Part shown: positions 40,307 through 49,355 of the stretch, piece after piece
Layout of the letters: every line of letters starts with the position of its first letter
How positions within the stretch are numbered: position 1 is the first letter of the stretch
NCBI GenBank assembly: GCA_002127285.1
Contig: NFUW01000002.1
Location: 93,370-157,369, forward strand
Source: Chitinophagaceae bacterium IBVUCB1
Lineage (GTDB): Bacteria; Bacteroidota; Bacteroidia; Chitinophagales; Chitinophagaceae
Length of the DNA: 64,000 nt
Reading direction: 5' to 3'
Made by a program: the position numbers and the translations under genes
The notes under the pieces: model-generated
The model's input: the letters and a program-made list of their open reading frames with translations, nothing else
The model's database searches: none
What the model was told of the DNA's origin: nothing

Positions 40307-41713
40307 TTATGCTAAAATTGTTTTCTTCACATCTTCCAGTATATCCAGTGTTTCTTCTTTGCTGTTGCCTTCGGCATATACACGCAGCAGGGGTTCCGTG
40401 CCCGATGCGCGCAGCATAATCCATCCGCCGTTTTCCAGATGGTATTTGATGCCATCTATGGTTTCAATACGGTTGAAGCTGTACTTGCCGAATTGGGTGT
40501 AACCATTCTCTGCGGCTTTTTTGATGATGGCTTCTTTCTTTTCATTCTCCAGCGTCAGGTCGTTGCGTTCATATACAAAGCGGCCTACCACATCATATAC
40601 TTCTTCGCATAGCTGTTTCAGCGTTTTGCCGGTTTCGTTCATAAACTGGTATAGTGCCAGCCCGTCATAGATGCCATCGCGTTCGGGTATGTGGCCTTTC
40701 ACCGCTATGCCGCCGCTTTCTTCACCACCTACCAGTATATCTTCCTTCGTCATTATCTCGCTGATGTATTTAAAGCCTATAGCCGTTATCTCTATCGGCA
40801 ATCCATACGCCTCGCACATACGTTTTACACGGTCTGTTACCGAAAAGGCAACCGCCACCTTACCCGTCATACCCTTGTACTTGTGCAGGTAGTGGATAAG
40901 CAATAGTATGATGTGGTGCGCATCTACAAAGTTTCCGTCTTCGTCATACAAGCCTATACGGTCTGCATCACCATCGGTAGCAAGCCCTATTTTCACTTCG
41001 GGGGTGTTGGCTACTGTCTTAGCCAGTGTTTGCAGGTTTTTATCAAGTGGCTCGGGTGCCTGCCCCATAAAGCCGGGGTTGTCTTCGCAATGTATCATTA
41101 CTGATGTAGGGAACAGTCTGCGCATCACGTTTTGCCCTGCGCCATACATGGCATCATACGCCAGTTTGAAAGGCGACTTGTTGAGTGCTGTAATATCAAA
41201 TTTTTCCTGCAGGTAGCTCACATACATATCCTCAAGGTCTATGTAAGAAAGCAGCCCTTGTTTTTCCCAATATGCCAAACCCTCTTTCGGTATATCTACC
41301 GTGTCCGGTATTAACGCTTCTACGGCTGCTATGTCTGCGGGGTTAGACGGGCCACCGTGTGCGCCTTTCAGCTTATAGCCATTATATGTTGGCGGATTGT
41401 GCGATGCGGTGATGATAACACCTTGCTGCGCGCTCATCTGCTGCACACCAAAAGATATCATCGGTGTGCTTACAAAGCCTTTTGCCATTTTTACCTGTAT
41501 GCCATTGGCGCACAATACCCTCGCTACCATATCTGTAAACAATGGCCCGCCAAAGCGGCAATCGTGCCCCAGCACTACGGTAGGGCGGTCGCTGCGCTGC
41601 AACAGCCAGTGCGATAAACCTTTGGTAACACGCGCTACGTTATACACCGTGAAATCTTGCGCTATGATGGCACGCCAGCCGTCTGTGCCGAATTTTATCT
41701 TATCAATAATCAT
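40307..41713 (-). CDS. Phosphoglucomutase/phosphomannomutase family protein
   Basis: Alpha-D-phosphohexomutase interconverting sugar 1- and 6-phosphates. 468 residues. Phosphoserine loop TASHNPPTYNGYKLKG (catalytic Ser in the S-H-N-P motif), metal loop ATDGDADRIGLYDEDG, sugar-binding GGEESGGIAVKGH, and phosphate-binding loop LRASGTEPLLRVYAEG. All four domains are present. The -7 box TATTTTTG on the minus strand lies about 25 nt before the ATG. Whether glucose, mannose or glucosamine is used is not decided by these motifs. Confidence 0.93.
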   Translation of the reverse strand: MIIDKIKFGTDGWRAIIAQDFTVYNVARVTKGLSHWLLQRSDRPTVVLGHDCRFGGPLFTDMVARVLCANGIQVKMAKGFVSTPMISFGVQQMSAQQGVIITASHNPPTYNGYKLKGAHGGPSNPADIAAVEALIPDTVDIPKEGLAYWEKQGLLSYIDLEDMYVSYLQEKFDITALNKSPFKLAYDAMYGAGQNVMRRLFPTSVMIHCEDNPGFMGQAPEPLDKNLQTLAKTVANTPEVKIGLATDGDADRIGLYDEDGNFVDAHHIILLLIHYLHKYKGMTGKVAVAFSVTDRVKRMCEAYGLPIEITAIGFKYISEIMTKEDILVGGEESGGIAVKGHIPERDGIYDGLALYQFMNETGKTLKQLCEEVYDVVGRFVYERNDLTLENEKKEAIIKKAAENGYTQFGKYSFNRIETIDGIKYHLENGGWIMLRASGTEPLLRVYAEGNSKEETLDILEDVKKTILA

Positions 41714-41807
41714 ATCTGAAACAACTGTTAATTTATACGGGCATCAAAAATACTAAACCTTTTGTACCGAGCAGGTTGTTTAATTTTGTTAACAAAGAAA
41801 TCTCCGC

Positions 41808-43181
41808 ATGACAGACAGGCTCATCTCCATCAATCCCGCTACAGGCAAGGTATTGGGAGATTACGAGATATATGACGAAAAAAAGGTATCGAACAAAGTA
41901 AAGCAGGCGCAGCAAGCATTCGGGCATTGGAGTGGTATGTCGTTAAAGGAACGTGCATCGGTAATGAAGCGTATTGCTGCCCAACTGCGCAAAGACAAAG
42001 AGAAACTGGCAAAGCTGGCAACAGCAGAGATGGGCAAACCCATAGCGCAAAGCCTGACAGAGGTAGAGAAATGTGCCACCACTTTTGAGTTTTATGCCAA
42101 GCATGGTGCTGCCTATCTGAAAGATGAAATAGTGCAAACAGACGCGCGCAAGAGTTATGTATCGTTTCAGCCGTTGGGTATAGTGCTTGCCGTTATGCCT
42201 TGGAATTTTCCGTATTGGCAAGTGTTTCGTGCTATGGCTCCTGCGGTGATGGCTGGTAATGTGATGCTGCTGAAACATGCATCCAACATCAGCGGTTGTG
42301 CATTAGCAATAGAGAAACTGATAAAAGATGCGGGCGCACCTAAAGGCTTATTACAAACATTACTATTGCCATCGGCAAGGGTGGAAGATTTGATAGCCAA
42401 CCCTGCCGTAGCGGCCATAACTTTTACAGGCAGTACATCGGCAGGTAGCAAGGTAGCCATGGCGGCAGGTAAGCACATCAAAAAACAAGTATTGGAACTG
42501 GGCGGCAGCGATGCATACATCATACTGAAAGATGCAGATATGCAATTGGCTGTTAAAACATGCGTTGATGGCAGATTGGTAAACAGCGGGCAGAGTTGTG
42601 TGGCTGCCAAACGTTTTATTGTAGACAAAGAAGTGAAGAAAGAATTTGAAAAACAGTTTACCGAACAGATGCAGGCAGCACGCTTTGGCGACCCGATGGA
42701 TATGGACAATAAAATAGGCCCTATGGCACGGCACGACCTGCGTGACCAACTGCACCAGCAAGTAGAAAATAGCATAGCGATGGGTGCAAAGCTGTTGTGC
42801 GGTGGTTACATACCACAAAACGATGGTGCATACTACCCGCCTACAGTGCTGACGAATGTAAAGAAAGGGATGCCTGCTTACGACGAAGAATTGTTTGGCC
42901 CCGTAGCTGCTATAATAGAAGCTAAGGACGAAGCCGATGCCATACGCCTTGCCAACGATAGCATTTACGGATTGGGGGCTGGCATCTTTAGCAAAAATCG
43001 TACTAAGGCAGAGAAGATAGCGGCTACGCAGCTACAGGCGGGCAACTGTTTTGTAAATGCCTTTGTACATTCAGACCCACGCCTGCCTTTTGGTGGCATC
43101 AAGCAAAGCGGATATGGCAGGGAATTGAGTATATTTGGTATTCGCGAATTCGTGAACATCAAAACTGTTTTTATTAATTAA
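41808..43181 (+). CDS. NAD(P)-dependent aldehyde dehydrogenase, succinate-semialdehyde type
   Basis: 457 residues. Family motifs: VMPWNFPYWQVFRAMAPAVM (cofactor pocket), FTGSTSAGSKVA, catalytic Glu in VLELGGSDAYIIL, nucleophile Cys in NSGQSCVAAKRF, and late EELFGPVAAII. The short length and SDAYIILKDAD form fit the GabD/Sad subgroup acting on succinate semialdehyde, though related aldehydes are possible. Overlaps the next gene as TAATG. A box TAATTTTG lies at 41781-41788. Confidence 0.92.
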   Translation: MTDRLISINPATGKVLGDYEIYDEKKVSNKVKQAQQAFGHWSGMSLKERASVMKRIAAQLRKDKEKLAKLATAEMGKPIAQSLTEVEKCATTFEFYAKHGAAYLKDEIVQTDARKSYVSFQPLGIVLAVMPWNFPYWQVFRAMAPAVMAGNVMLLKHASNISGCALAIEKLIKDAGAPKGLLQTLLLPSARVEDLIANPAVAAITFTGSTSAGSKVAMAAGKHIKKQVLELGGSDAYIILKDADMQLAVKTCVDGRLVNSGQSCVAAKRFIVDKEVKKEFEKQFTEQMQAARFGDPMDMDNKIGPMARHDLRDQLHQQVENSIAMGAKLLCGGYIPQNDGAYYPPTVLTNVKKGMPAYDEELFGPVAAIIEAKDEADAIRLANDSIYGLGAGIFSKNRTKAEKIAATQLQAGNCFVNAFVHSDPRLPFGGIKQSGYGRELSIFGIREFVNIKTVFIN

Positions 43182-43786
43182 TGACACACACATACCTCGC
43201 GCTCGGCGATTCTTATACTATCGGTGAACAAGTACCTGCTGCCGACAATTTTCCGCACCAAACGGTGGCAATGCTGAACGCGCAAGGCATAAAGGTGAAA
43301 GAACCCATCATCATTGCTACTACAGGATGGACTACTGATGAACTGGCGGCTGCCATTAAAGAACGAGCCCTGCAAGATACCTACAGCTTTGTAACACTAT
43401 TGATAGGCGTAAACAATCAATACCGGGGGCGTAGTATAGACAACTATAAAGAAGAATATACCCAACTATTAGACACAGCTATACGCTATGCCAACGGGCA
43501 TACACAAAATGTATTTGTACTCTCCATACCCGATTGGGGTGTAACACCCTTTGCAGACGGCAGAGACAGGGCGCAGATAGCTAAAGATATTGATGCCTAC
43601 AATGCAGCGTGTAAAGAGATAACACTGGCGCACAAATGCCATTACTTAGATATTACCGACAGCACCCGCAAAAACGGCACTACACCAGCCTACCTTGCCG
43701 AAGACGGACTGCACCCAAGTGGCAAAGAATATAAAATATGGGCAGAAAGATTAGCACCGATGGTGGTTAAGGTGTTGAGAGGGTAG
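43181..43786 (+). CDS. SGNH/GDSL family hydrolase
   Basis: Cytosolic esterase/lipase-type hydrolase, 201 residues, no signal peptide. Block I LALGDSYTIGEQV (nucleophile Ser), block III LLIGVNNQYRG (G-x-N), block V EDGLHPSGKEY (D-x-x-H catalytic pair). Start overlaps the stop of the aldehyde dehydrogenase, so both are probably made from one mRNA. Substrate unknown. Confidence 0.92.
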   Translation: MTHTYLALGDSYTIGEQVPAADNFPHQTVAMLNAQGIKVKEPIIIATTGWTTDELAAAIKERALQDTYSFVTLLIGVNNQYRGRSIDNYKEEYTQLLDTAIRYANGHTQNVFVLSIPDWGVTPFADGRDRAQIAKDIDAYNAACKEITLAHKCHYLDITDSTRKNGTTPAYLAEDGLHPSGKEYKIWAERLAPMVVKVLRG

Positions 43787-43787
43787 T

Positions 43788-44216
43788 ATGGTTATTATTC
43801 AAAAAAATATTGTTTCAATATTTCTTGTAACAGCATTATTATCTGTACTTATTTTTTTAGGAATCAAGAAAGAGTTAATAAACTTAGAATGGGTACACTT
43901 GCTAAGGTATTATGTCCTATTAATAATGATAGGAAGCTTGATAATAGTTTTCGTTAGATATTATAAGCATAGCGATTGGCTTACTTTAATTTATATCCTG
44001 CTATGCACTCTATTAATTCAATTTTTTATTTTAAGTGTATTTGTATTAAAGGTTTCTGATGTAGTTTTTTGGCAAAAAAACAATCCAAATGTCAGTGAGT
44101 TTTTAGTTTTTTCTGAGGAAATGTATGGATGGAATTATATTTTGGCTATTCCGTATTTAATAATATTAATCTTAGAAGTTTGTATTTCTTTTAGCAGAAC
44201 AAAAACATTAAGCTAA
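43788..44216 (+). CDS. Four-TM hypothetical membrane protein
   Basis: 142 residues, very hydrophobic, four predicted TM segments (IVSIFLVTALLSVLIFLGI; YYVLLIMIGSLIIVFVRYY; WLTLIYILLCTLLIQFFILS; YILAIPYLIILILEVCISF). No family recognised. It starts 2 nt after the GDSL stop and is visibly more A/T-rich than its neighbours. Its 3' end overlaps the convergent thioesterase gene by 9 nt. Confidence 0.62.
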   Translation: MVIIQKNIVSIFLVTALLSVLIFLGIKKELINLEWVHLLRYYVLLIMIGSLIIVFVRYYKHSDWLTLIYILLCTLLIQFFILSVFVLKVSDVVFWQKNNPNVSEFLVFSEEMYGWNYILAIPYLIILILEVCISFSRTKTLS

Positions 44217-44600
44217 CCCCTCAAACAGCCTATCTAGCTTTTCGCGTTTCAAAATCTTTTGCCATGTTTTGCCGCTGCTTATCAGGCGGTTGCCTACGGT
44301 GGCGGTAAAGTCAACTACTACTTCATTTTTATTTACCTCTGCAAGCGTGGCTGTAAATATTACTTCCTGCCCAATCAGTGCGGGTGAGTGGTGTGTAACG
44401 GTTACGGCAGTACCAATGCCTTCTTCATCTGCCTCTTTCATCTCCAGCACAAACAGCCTGCCAGCCCATTCGGCATCGCGTGTCAGCGCAAAAGTGCTAT
44501 ATACTTTATGCACCTCGCCGCTTTTAAAGCTGGCAGCATCGGCATCCGTTACCGTATGCCTGTATTCTTTGGTGTCGCCTGTTTTAAAGGGATTTATCAT
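44208..44600 (-). CDS. Hot-dog fold thioesterase family protein
   Basis: 130 residues resembling the fluoroacetyl-CoA thioesterase-like (FlK) hot-dog family: VYSTFALTRDAEWAGRLFVL, GIGTAVTVTHHSPALIGQEV and VVDFTATVGNRLISSGKTWQ (the usual G-x-H/T-x-R end is altered). Probably hydrolyses a small acyl-CoA; the true substrate is unknown. Monocistronic. Confidence 0.78.
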   Translation of the reverse strand: MINPFKTGDTKEYRHTVTDADAASFKSGEVHKVYSTFALTRDAEWAGRLFVLEMKEADEEGIGTAVTVTHHSPALIGQEVIFTATLAEVNKNEVVVDFTATVGNRLISSGKTWQKILKREKLDRLFEGLA

Positions 44601-44695
44601 AGCTCGCTACTCTAAAATACTATAAATCCACGCCATAATCTTATAAACCTTTTTCGATATTATTAACAATTCAATTATGTATCTTCGTGCAGTCA

Positions 44696-45106
44696 ATGAA
44701 AAGGCTCATCGTTATACCAATTATGTTCATCTACCTGCTGGCAGTGTCGGGGGTAATGATAAACATGCACTATTGCGGCGATGAACTGGAGTCGTGGGAA
44801 GTGTATGCCAAGAGTGATGGCTGTGCCGATGATAGTTGCAGCGACGAACCGGAAGAAGAAAGCGGATGTTGCAAAGACGAGGTAATATCTGCCAAAGTAG
44901 CTGCCGACCAAAATGTGGTTGATTTCTTCAAACTGAAATTATCTGCAACTGCGTGGATAGCACCTCAACCGCTTTACCATATTGCAGATGCGGCTACTTG
45001 CTGCATTGCACAAAGCACTACGGAGTATATGCCCAACGCTCCACCGGGCCTTTGGCAAAACATACCGCTTTTCAAGCTACACTCCAGCCTTACTTATTAC
45101 GGTTAA
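44696..45106 (+). CDS. HYC_CC_PP family protein
   Basis: 136 residues from ATG 44696. N-terminal TM/signal (LIVIPIMFIYLLAVSGVMI), then the family marks in order: MHYCGDEL (HYC), ESGCCKDE (CC, with further Cys in DGCADDSCSDE), DAATCCIAQ, and NAPPGLWQ (PP). The family is Cys-rich and found beside metal-related genes in Bacteroidota; copper handling is inferred from the two following genes. A near-consensus box TATCTTCG (44680-44687) lies 8 nt upstream of ATG. Confidence 0.85.
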   Translation: MKRLIVIPIMFIYLLAVSGVMINMHYCGDELESWEVYAKSDGCADDSCSDEPEEESGCCKDEVISAKVAADQNVVDFFKLKLSATAWIAPQPLYHIADAATCCIAQSTTEYMPNAPPGLWQNIPLFKLHSSLTYYG

Positions 45107-45196
45107 TATACTATGCCCGTGTGCAAATGCGTTGTCTGTATAACAGGCAGCTATAAACGTATATTATTCTCTCAAACAAAAAACCGAATAAGTAAG

Positions 45197-45544
45197 ATGA
45201 AACAGATAATCATCATCCTCAGCATACTATTTTCTGCCATAGGTGTTATGGCACAAGATGGTAAAGACATCGTTACCAAAACATACAAAGTAGATGGCAA
45301 CTGTGGTATGTGCAAAAAGCGCATTGAAGAAGCTGCTTTTGTAAAAGGCGTTAAGAAAGCGGAGTGGGATAAAGAAACCCATGTGCTGACGGTTATATAC
45401 AAGCCATCAAAAACCAATGAAGAAGCCATACTGAAAAGCGTAGCCAAGGCAGGCCATAGCTCCGAAAAAATGGAAGCTGCAGAAGCAGACTATAAAAAGC
45501 TGCCCGAATGTTGCCAATACAAAACCAATACTTGTAACGACTAA
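45197..45544 (+). CDS. Exported heavy-metal-associated (HMA) domain protein
   Basis: 115 residues from ATG 45197. Signal peptide (QIIIILSILFSAIGVMA, then QDGKD). HMA fold with VDGNCGMCKKRIEEAAF (CxxC) and the expected VKKAEWDKETHVLTVIYKP strand and AILKSVAKAGH helix. The tail contains a further CC (LPECCQYKTNTCND). Probable periplasmic copper-binding or delivery protein. Lies between the HYC_CC_PP gene and a TonB-dependent receptor, all in one direction. Confidence 0.9.
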   Translation: MKQIIIILSILFSAIGVMAQDGKDIVTKTYKVDGNCGMCKKRIEEAAFVKGVKKAEWDKETHVLTVIYKPSKTNEEAILKSVAKAGHSSEKMEAAEADYKKLPECCQYKTNTCND

Positions 45545-45558
45545 CAACAAACACAAGT

Positions 45559-47598
45559 ATGGACAGAATATATAAACAACTGCTGATGGGCAGTTTGGCA
45601 CTGCTGCCATATACACAACTATATGCGCAAAGCACCACACCCGATAGCAGCAAAAAACAAAACCTGAAAGAAGTAACGGTAAAACAACGTAGGGCTTCTA
45701 CACAGATAACGATGCTCGACCCGTTGAAGAAAGAACTCATCAGCCTGAGAGAACTGCTGAAAGCAGCGTGCTGCAACCTGAGCGAGAGTTTTGAAACCAC
45801 CCCATCGGTTGACGTAGCATTTACAGATGCAGTTACAGGCTACAAACAGATACAAATGCTGGGGCTGGCAGGGCCATACACCCTGATAACAAGGGAAAAC
45901 ATACCCGATACGCGCGGGCTGGCATCTATTACGGGGCTTACCTTTACACCTGGTACATTTATAGAAGGCATGCAACTAAGTAAGGGTACCGGTAGTGTGG
46001 TAAACGGCTACGAAAGTGTTGCAGGACAGATAAACGTAGAGTGGCGCAAACCATTTGAGGAAAAAGAAGAAAAGCTGCACCTCAATATGTACCAAAGCTC
46101 ACAAGGACGTAGCGAGGGCAATGTGGTGTATAGGCATATGCTGAACGACAACCTATCTACCAACTTGTTTTTGCACGCTAAAGGATTTTGGGTAAAACAG
46201 GATATGAACCATGATGGCTTTCTGGACCAGCCGCTCGATAAAACATTTGTTGGTGCCAACAGATGGTTTTGGTTTAGCCCCAAAGGTTGGGAAGTGCAAG
46301 GCGGTGTGAAAGGCGCATACAGCAGCAACCTTGGCGGGCAACGGGATTATGAAAAAGGCGGCGAGCAGATACAGGGCAAGCCCTGGGGTTTTGAATCTAC
46401 TATGGAACGTGCAGAGGCATGGGCGAAAATCGGTAAGATGTTTAAAAAGCCCGGCACCAGTATGGGGCTGCAACTGGCAGGCGTGTATCACAATCAGGAT
46501 GCGGTGTATGGCACTACCAACTACAGCGGTATGCAGCGCAGTATGTATGCCAACCTGATATACCAAACCATACTGGGCAACACCAACCATGTATTGAAAA
46601 GCGGGCTGAGCAACCTGATAGACAACTACGACGAAACATTCAGGCGTACGGCTTATAAACGAACAGAGATAGTGCCCGGCGCATTTGCAGAGTACAGCTA
46701 TACCATGTCAGACAAGTTCAATATGGTAGCAGGCCTTCGGGGCGACTATCACAATATCTTCGGAGCTTTTGCTACACCACGCCTGCATGTTCGTTATGCG
46801 CCCTATAAGAAAAGCGTATTCCGTGCATCGGCAGGCAGGGCACAACGCACCGCCAATATATTTGCTGAGAATATGGGCTATATGGCAAGCAATCGCAGCT
46901 TTATGGTATTGGGCAATACAGGCAGCACAACCCCCTACGGAATGAACCCTGAAGTAGCATGGAACTACGGTGTCAATTTTACACAAAAATTCACGTTAGA
47001 CTATCGTGATGGTGCAGTGAGTGTAGATTATTACTATACCGATTTTCAAAATCAGGTAGTGGTAGATGTGGAAGAACCACGCAGTGTACGTTTTTACAAC
47101 CTCAACGGGCAATCCTTTGCCAAAGCGCTGCAAGTGCAGGCCGATTATGAGTTGATACACAACCTCGATTTGCGATTGGCATATCGTTGGTACGATGTAA
47201 AGGCTACCTACGGCACTATACTGAAAGAGCGCCCATTGGTAGCCGCACACAGGGCATTTGCCAACATCGCCTACGAAACACGCAACAAGTGGAAGTTTGA
47301 CTATACCGTACAGTGGATAAGCTCTAAACGCCTGCCCATACTGCACGACCATGAAACGAATTCTTTTTTGCCCGAAACCTATTCGCCATCCTTTTGGCAG
47401 ATGAACGCGCAGATAAGCAAAACATGGAACGACAAGCTGGAGGTATATGCAGGTGGCGAAAACCTCACCAACTTCATGATGCACCACCCTGTACTGGGTG
47501 CGCAACACCCGTACGACAATGGCTTTGATGCCTCTATGGCATGGGGCCCAATTATGGGTGCCAACTTTTATGCAGGGTTCAGGTACAAGCTACGGTAG
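45559..47598 (+). CDS. TonB-dependent receptor, probably copper-linked
   Basis: 679 residues. Signal peptide (MGSLALLPYTQLYAQS), plug domain starting KNLKEVTVKQRR without a carboxypeptidase-like N-terminal domain, and a full outer membrane barrel ending in MGANFYAGFRYKLR (terminal aromatic strand). The plug has a distinctive vicinal Cys pair, LLKAACCNLSESFETTPSVD, which would face the periplasm or lumen and may touch metal. It follows the HMA gene by 14 nt, so the three genes are probably an operon for copper or another soft metal. Terminator at 47645-47677. Confidence 0.9.
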   Translation: MDRIYKQLLMGSLALLPYTQLYAQSTTPDSSKKQNLKEVTVKQRRASTQITMLDPLKKELISLRELLKAACCNLSESFETTPSVDVAFTDAVTGYKQIQMLGLAGPYTLITRENIPDTRGLASITGLTFTPGTFIEGMQLSKGTGSVVNGYESVAGQINVEWRKPFEEKEEKLHLNMYQSSQGRSEGNVVYRHMLNDNLSTNLFLHAKGFWVKQDMNHDGFLDQPLDKTFVGANRWFWFSPKGWEVQGGVKGAYSSNLGGQRDYEKGGEQIQGKPWGFESTMERAEAWAKIGKMFKKPGTSMGLQLAGVYHNQDAVYGTTNYSGMQRSMYANLIYQTILGNTNHVLKSGLSNLIDNYDETFRRTAYKRTEIVPGAFAEYSYTMSDKFNMVAGLRGDYHNIFGAFATPRLHVRYAPYKKSVFRASAGRAQRTANIFAENMGYMASNRSFMVLGNTGSTTPYGMNPEVAWNYGVNFTQKFTLDYRDGAVSVDYYYTDFQNQVVVDVEEPRSVRFYNLNGQSFAKALQVQADYELIHNLDLRLAYRWYDVKATYGTILKERPLVAAHRAFANIAYETRNKWKFDYTVQWISSKRLPILHDHETNSFLPETYSPSFWQMNAQISKTWNDKLEVYAGGENLTNFMMHHPVLGAQHPYDNGFDASMAWGPIMGANFYAGFRYKLR

Positions 47599-47644
47599 GT
47601 GCGCAGGTTGATTGGTTGACTATTTGATGAGTGGATCTAAGTAT

Positions 47645-47677
47645 ATTACCCTATGCCGAAGCATGGGGTAATTTTTT
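47645..47677 (+). terminator. Terminator after the TonB-dependent receptor gene
   Basis: Stem ATTACCCTATGC / GCATGGGGTAAT (one wobble) with loop CGAA/A and a run of six T. Confidence 0.85.
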
Positions 47678-47747
47678 GTGCATGTTTTTCTTTAAAGCGG
47701 ATATACTTTAAAGTAAAACCTATGAAGGTATTACCTTATCGTCTCAT

Positions 47748-47755
47748 TAACTTTA
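47748..47755 (+). promoter_or_regulatory. -7-like box 4 nt from the yjbR-like ATG
   Basis: TAACTTTA (7 of 8), then CAGC and ATG 47760. Confidence 0.55.
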
Positions 47756-47759
47756 CAGC

Positions 47760-48101
47760 ATGAACAGCGATAAACTACGCATATTTTGTATGAGCCTGCC
47801 TGGTGTACACGAAGGCATAAAATGGGAGCATGACCTTTGCTACATGATAGCCGAAAAAATGTTTTGCGTTACGGGGCTTGAAGAAAATGCTGCAGTATCG
47901 TTGAAAGTAGGTGATGATGAGTTTGAAGAACTATGTGAGCGGGATGGTATATCTCCCGCACCCTACCTGGCACGCAATAAGTGGATAATGATAGAGAAGC
48001 GTAGCGCATTAAAGCCTAAAGAATGGGAGCATTACGTCCGACAGTCTTACGAATTGATAAAAAGCAAACTGCCTAAGAAAATAAGGGATGGGTTGGGTTG
48101 A
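47760..48101 (+). CDS. MmcQ/YjbR family protein
   Basis: 113 residues, the usual compact CyaY-like fold of the family: LRIFCMSLPGVHEGIKWEHD, KMFCVTGLEENAAVSLKVGD, YLARNKWIMIEKRSALKPKE and RQSYELIKSKLPKKI. Often annotated as DNA-binding from a structural hint, but the function is not firm. Monocistronic. Confidence 0.85.
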   Translation: MNSDKLRIFCMSLPGVHEGIKWEHDLCYMIAEKMFCVTGLEENAAVSLKVGDDEFEELCERDGISPAPYLARNKWIMIEKRSALKPKEWEHYVRQSYELIKSKLPKKIRDGLG

Positions 48102-48149
48102 GACTATTGCACCGAACAAAAAATATTCATCATTGTTAATTGCTGATAT

Positions 48150-48722
48150 ATGCAACAGTTTCGCGATTCTTTAAAACAGATGATACAAATCGGCAACGAT
48201 GAACTTGACGCATTTACTACGCGATGTATTGCAAAAACTTTCAATCGATATGACGTACTCAGCCGTCCTAATGTTGTGCCAAATGAGATATTTTTCATCA
48301 ATAGTGGTATTATTCGTGTTACGGTAACAGACAACGATGGCGCAGAGCATACAGTGCATTTTGCGCTCGAAAATCAATTTATTGCAGATTATTCATGCTT
48401 CATCATGAAGCAGCCATCGGTATATACACTGCAATCTTTAGAAAACACTGAAACGGTAATATTGCCAAGAAGTGCAGTAGAATGGGGCTATAAAAATCTG
48501 CTGCAAGGCGACAAATTAGGCAGGCTCATCGCAGAATTTTATTTTATTTATCAAGACAACCGAATACGTAACCTATATGCTCGTACTCCTAAAGAACGAT
48601 ACGATAATATCACAGAGGTATTTCCCGACATTCATAATCGTGTGCCACAACATATGATAGCCTCTTATCTTGGCATTACTCCTGTACATCTCAGCAGGCT
48701 TAAGAAGGGAAACACTAAATAA
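48150..48722 (+). CDS. Crp/Fnr family transcriptional regulator
   Basis: 190 residues. N-terminal cyclic-nucleotide-binding-like beta roll (NEIFFINSGIIRVTVTDNDG, HTVHFALENQFIADYSCFIM), dimer helix (GDKLGRLIAEFYFIYQDNRI), and a short C-terminal HTH (VPQHMIASYLGITPVHLSRL). It lacks Fnr-type Cys ligands in the N-terminal part. It precedes an exported SRPBCC protein and an SDR gene on the same strand and may control them; the SRPBCC gene has its own -7 box. Confidence 0.88.
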   Translation: MQQFRDSLKQMIQIGNDELDAFTTRCIAKTFNRYDVLSRPNVVPNEIFFINSGIIRVTVTDNDGAEHTVHFALENQFIADYSCFIMKQPSVYTLQSLENTETVILPRSAVEWGYKNLLQGDKLGRLIAEFYFIYQDNRIRNLYARTPKERYDNITEVFPDIHNRVPQHMIASYLGITPVHLSRLKKGNTK

Positions 48723-48764
48723 AAATCTAAACATTTGTTATCGTTTTATGCTGTAGTGCCTTTA

Positions 48765-48772
48765 TAGCTTTG
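48765..48772 (+). promoter_or_regulatory. -7 box 4 nt from the SRPBCC gene ATG
   Basis: Perfect TAGCTTTG, then CTGC and ATG 48777. Confidence 0.65.
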
Positions 48773-48776
48773 CTGC

Positions 48777-49349
48777 ATGAAACCATATTATTTATTCAGG
48801 TTCATAGTGTTACTTGTTTTTCTGCTGGTTGCAGATAATTTATTTGCACAAACTGATTACAGCATCAACTGGCCCGAAAAATATCAGCCATCAAAAAGCA
48901 GCTTTTTTGTACATAATGAAATATACATAAATGCACCATCTGGTGTAGTATGGCAGTTATTGCTCGATGCAGAACGTTGGCCACAATGGTACGTTGGGGC
49001 TAAGAATGTAAAATACATTGATAGCAGCACCAAAAGATTGACAGATGGAATTGTCTTTAACTGGAATACGATGGGTTTTGGTTTTACATCTACCATCAAA
49101 GAGTTTGTGCCAGAGCGTTCACTTTGTTGGGAGTCTGTAAAACGTAATATTAAAGGCTATCATGCTTGGCTAATAATACCCACAGATAACGGCTGCCGTG
49201 TCATTACAGACGAGTCGCAGAATGGATGGCTGACGTTTTTTGAAAAAACTTTTCAGCCTGCCAAATTAAAGAAACTACATGATGTATGGCTAAAGTCGCT
49301 CAAAGAGCAGTCTGAACATGCACATAAAAAATCATTATCTGCCAAATAG
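48777..49349 (+). CDS. Exported SRPBCC (START-like) domain protein
   Basis: 190 residues. Signal peptide (FIVLLVFLLVADNLFA, then QTDYS) followed by a polyketide-cyclase/SRPBCC fold: VHNEIYINAPSGVVWQLLLD, AERWPQWYVGAKNVKYI, GIVFNWNTMGFGFTSTIKEF and HAWLIIPTDNGCRVITDESQ. Such domains bind hydrophobic ligands; an exported one is less common. It ends 6 nt before the SDR gene, so the two are co-transcribed. Confidence 0.85.
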   Translation: MKPYYLFRFIVLLVFLLVADNLFAQTDYSINWPEKYQPSKSSFFVHNEIYINAPSGVVWQLLLDAERWPQWYVGAKNVKYIDSSTKRLTDGIVFNWNTMGFGFTSTIKEFVPERSLCWESVKRNIKGYHAWLIIPTDNGCRVITDESQNGWLTFFEKTFQPAKLKKLHDVWLKSLKEQSEHAHKKSLSAK

Positions 49350-49355
49350 TATTTT

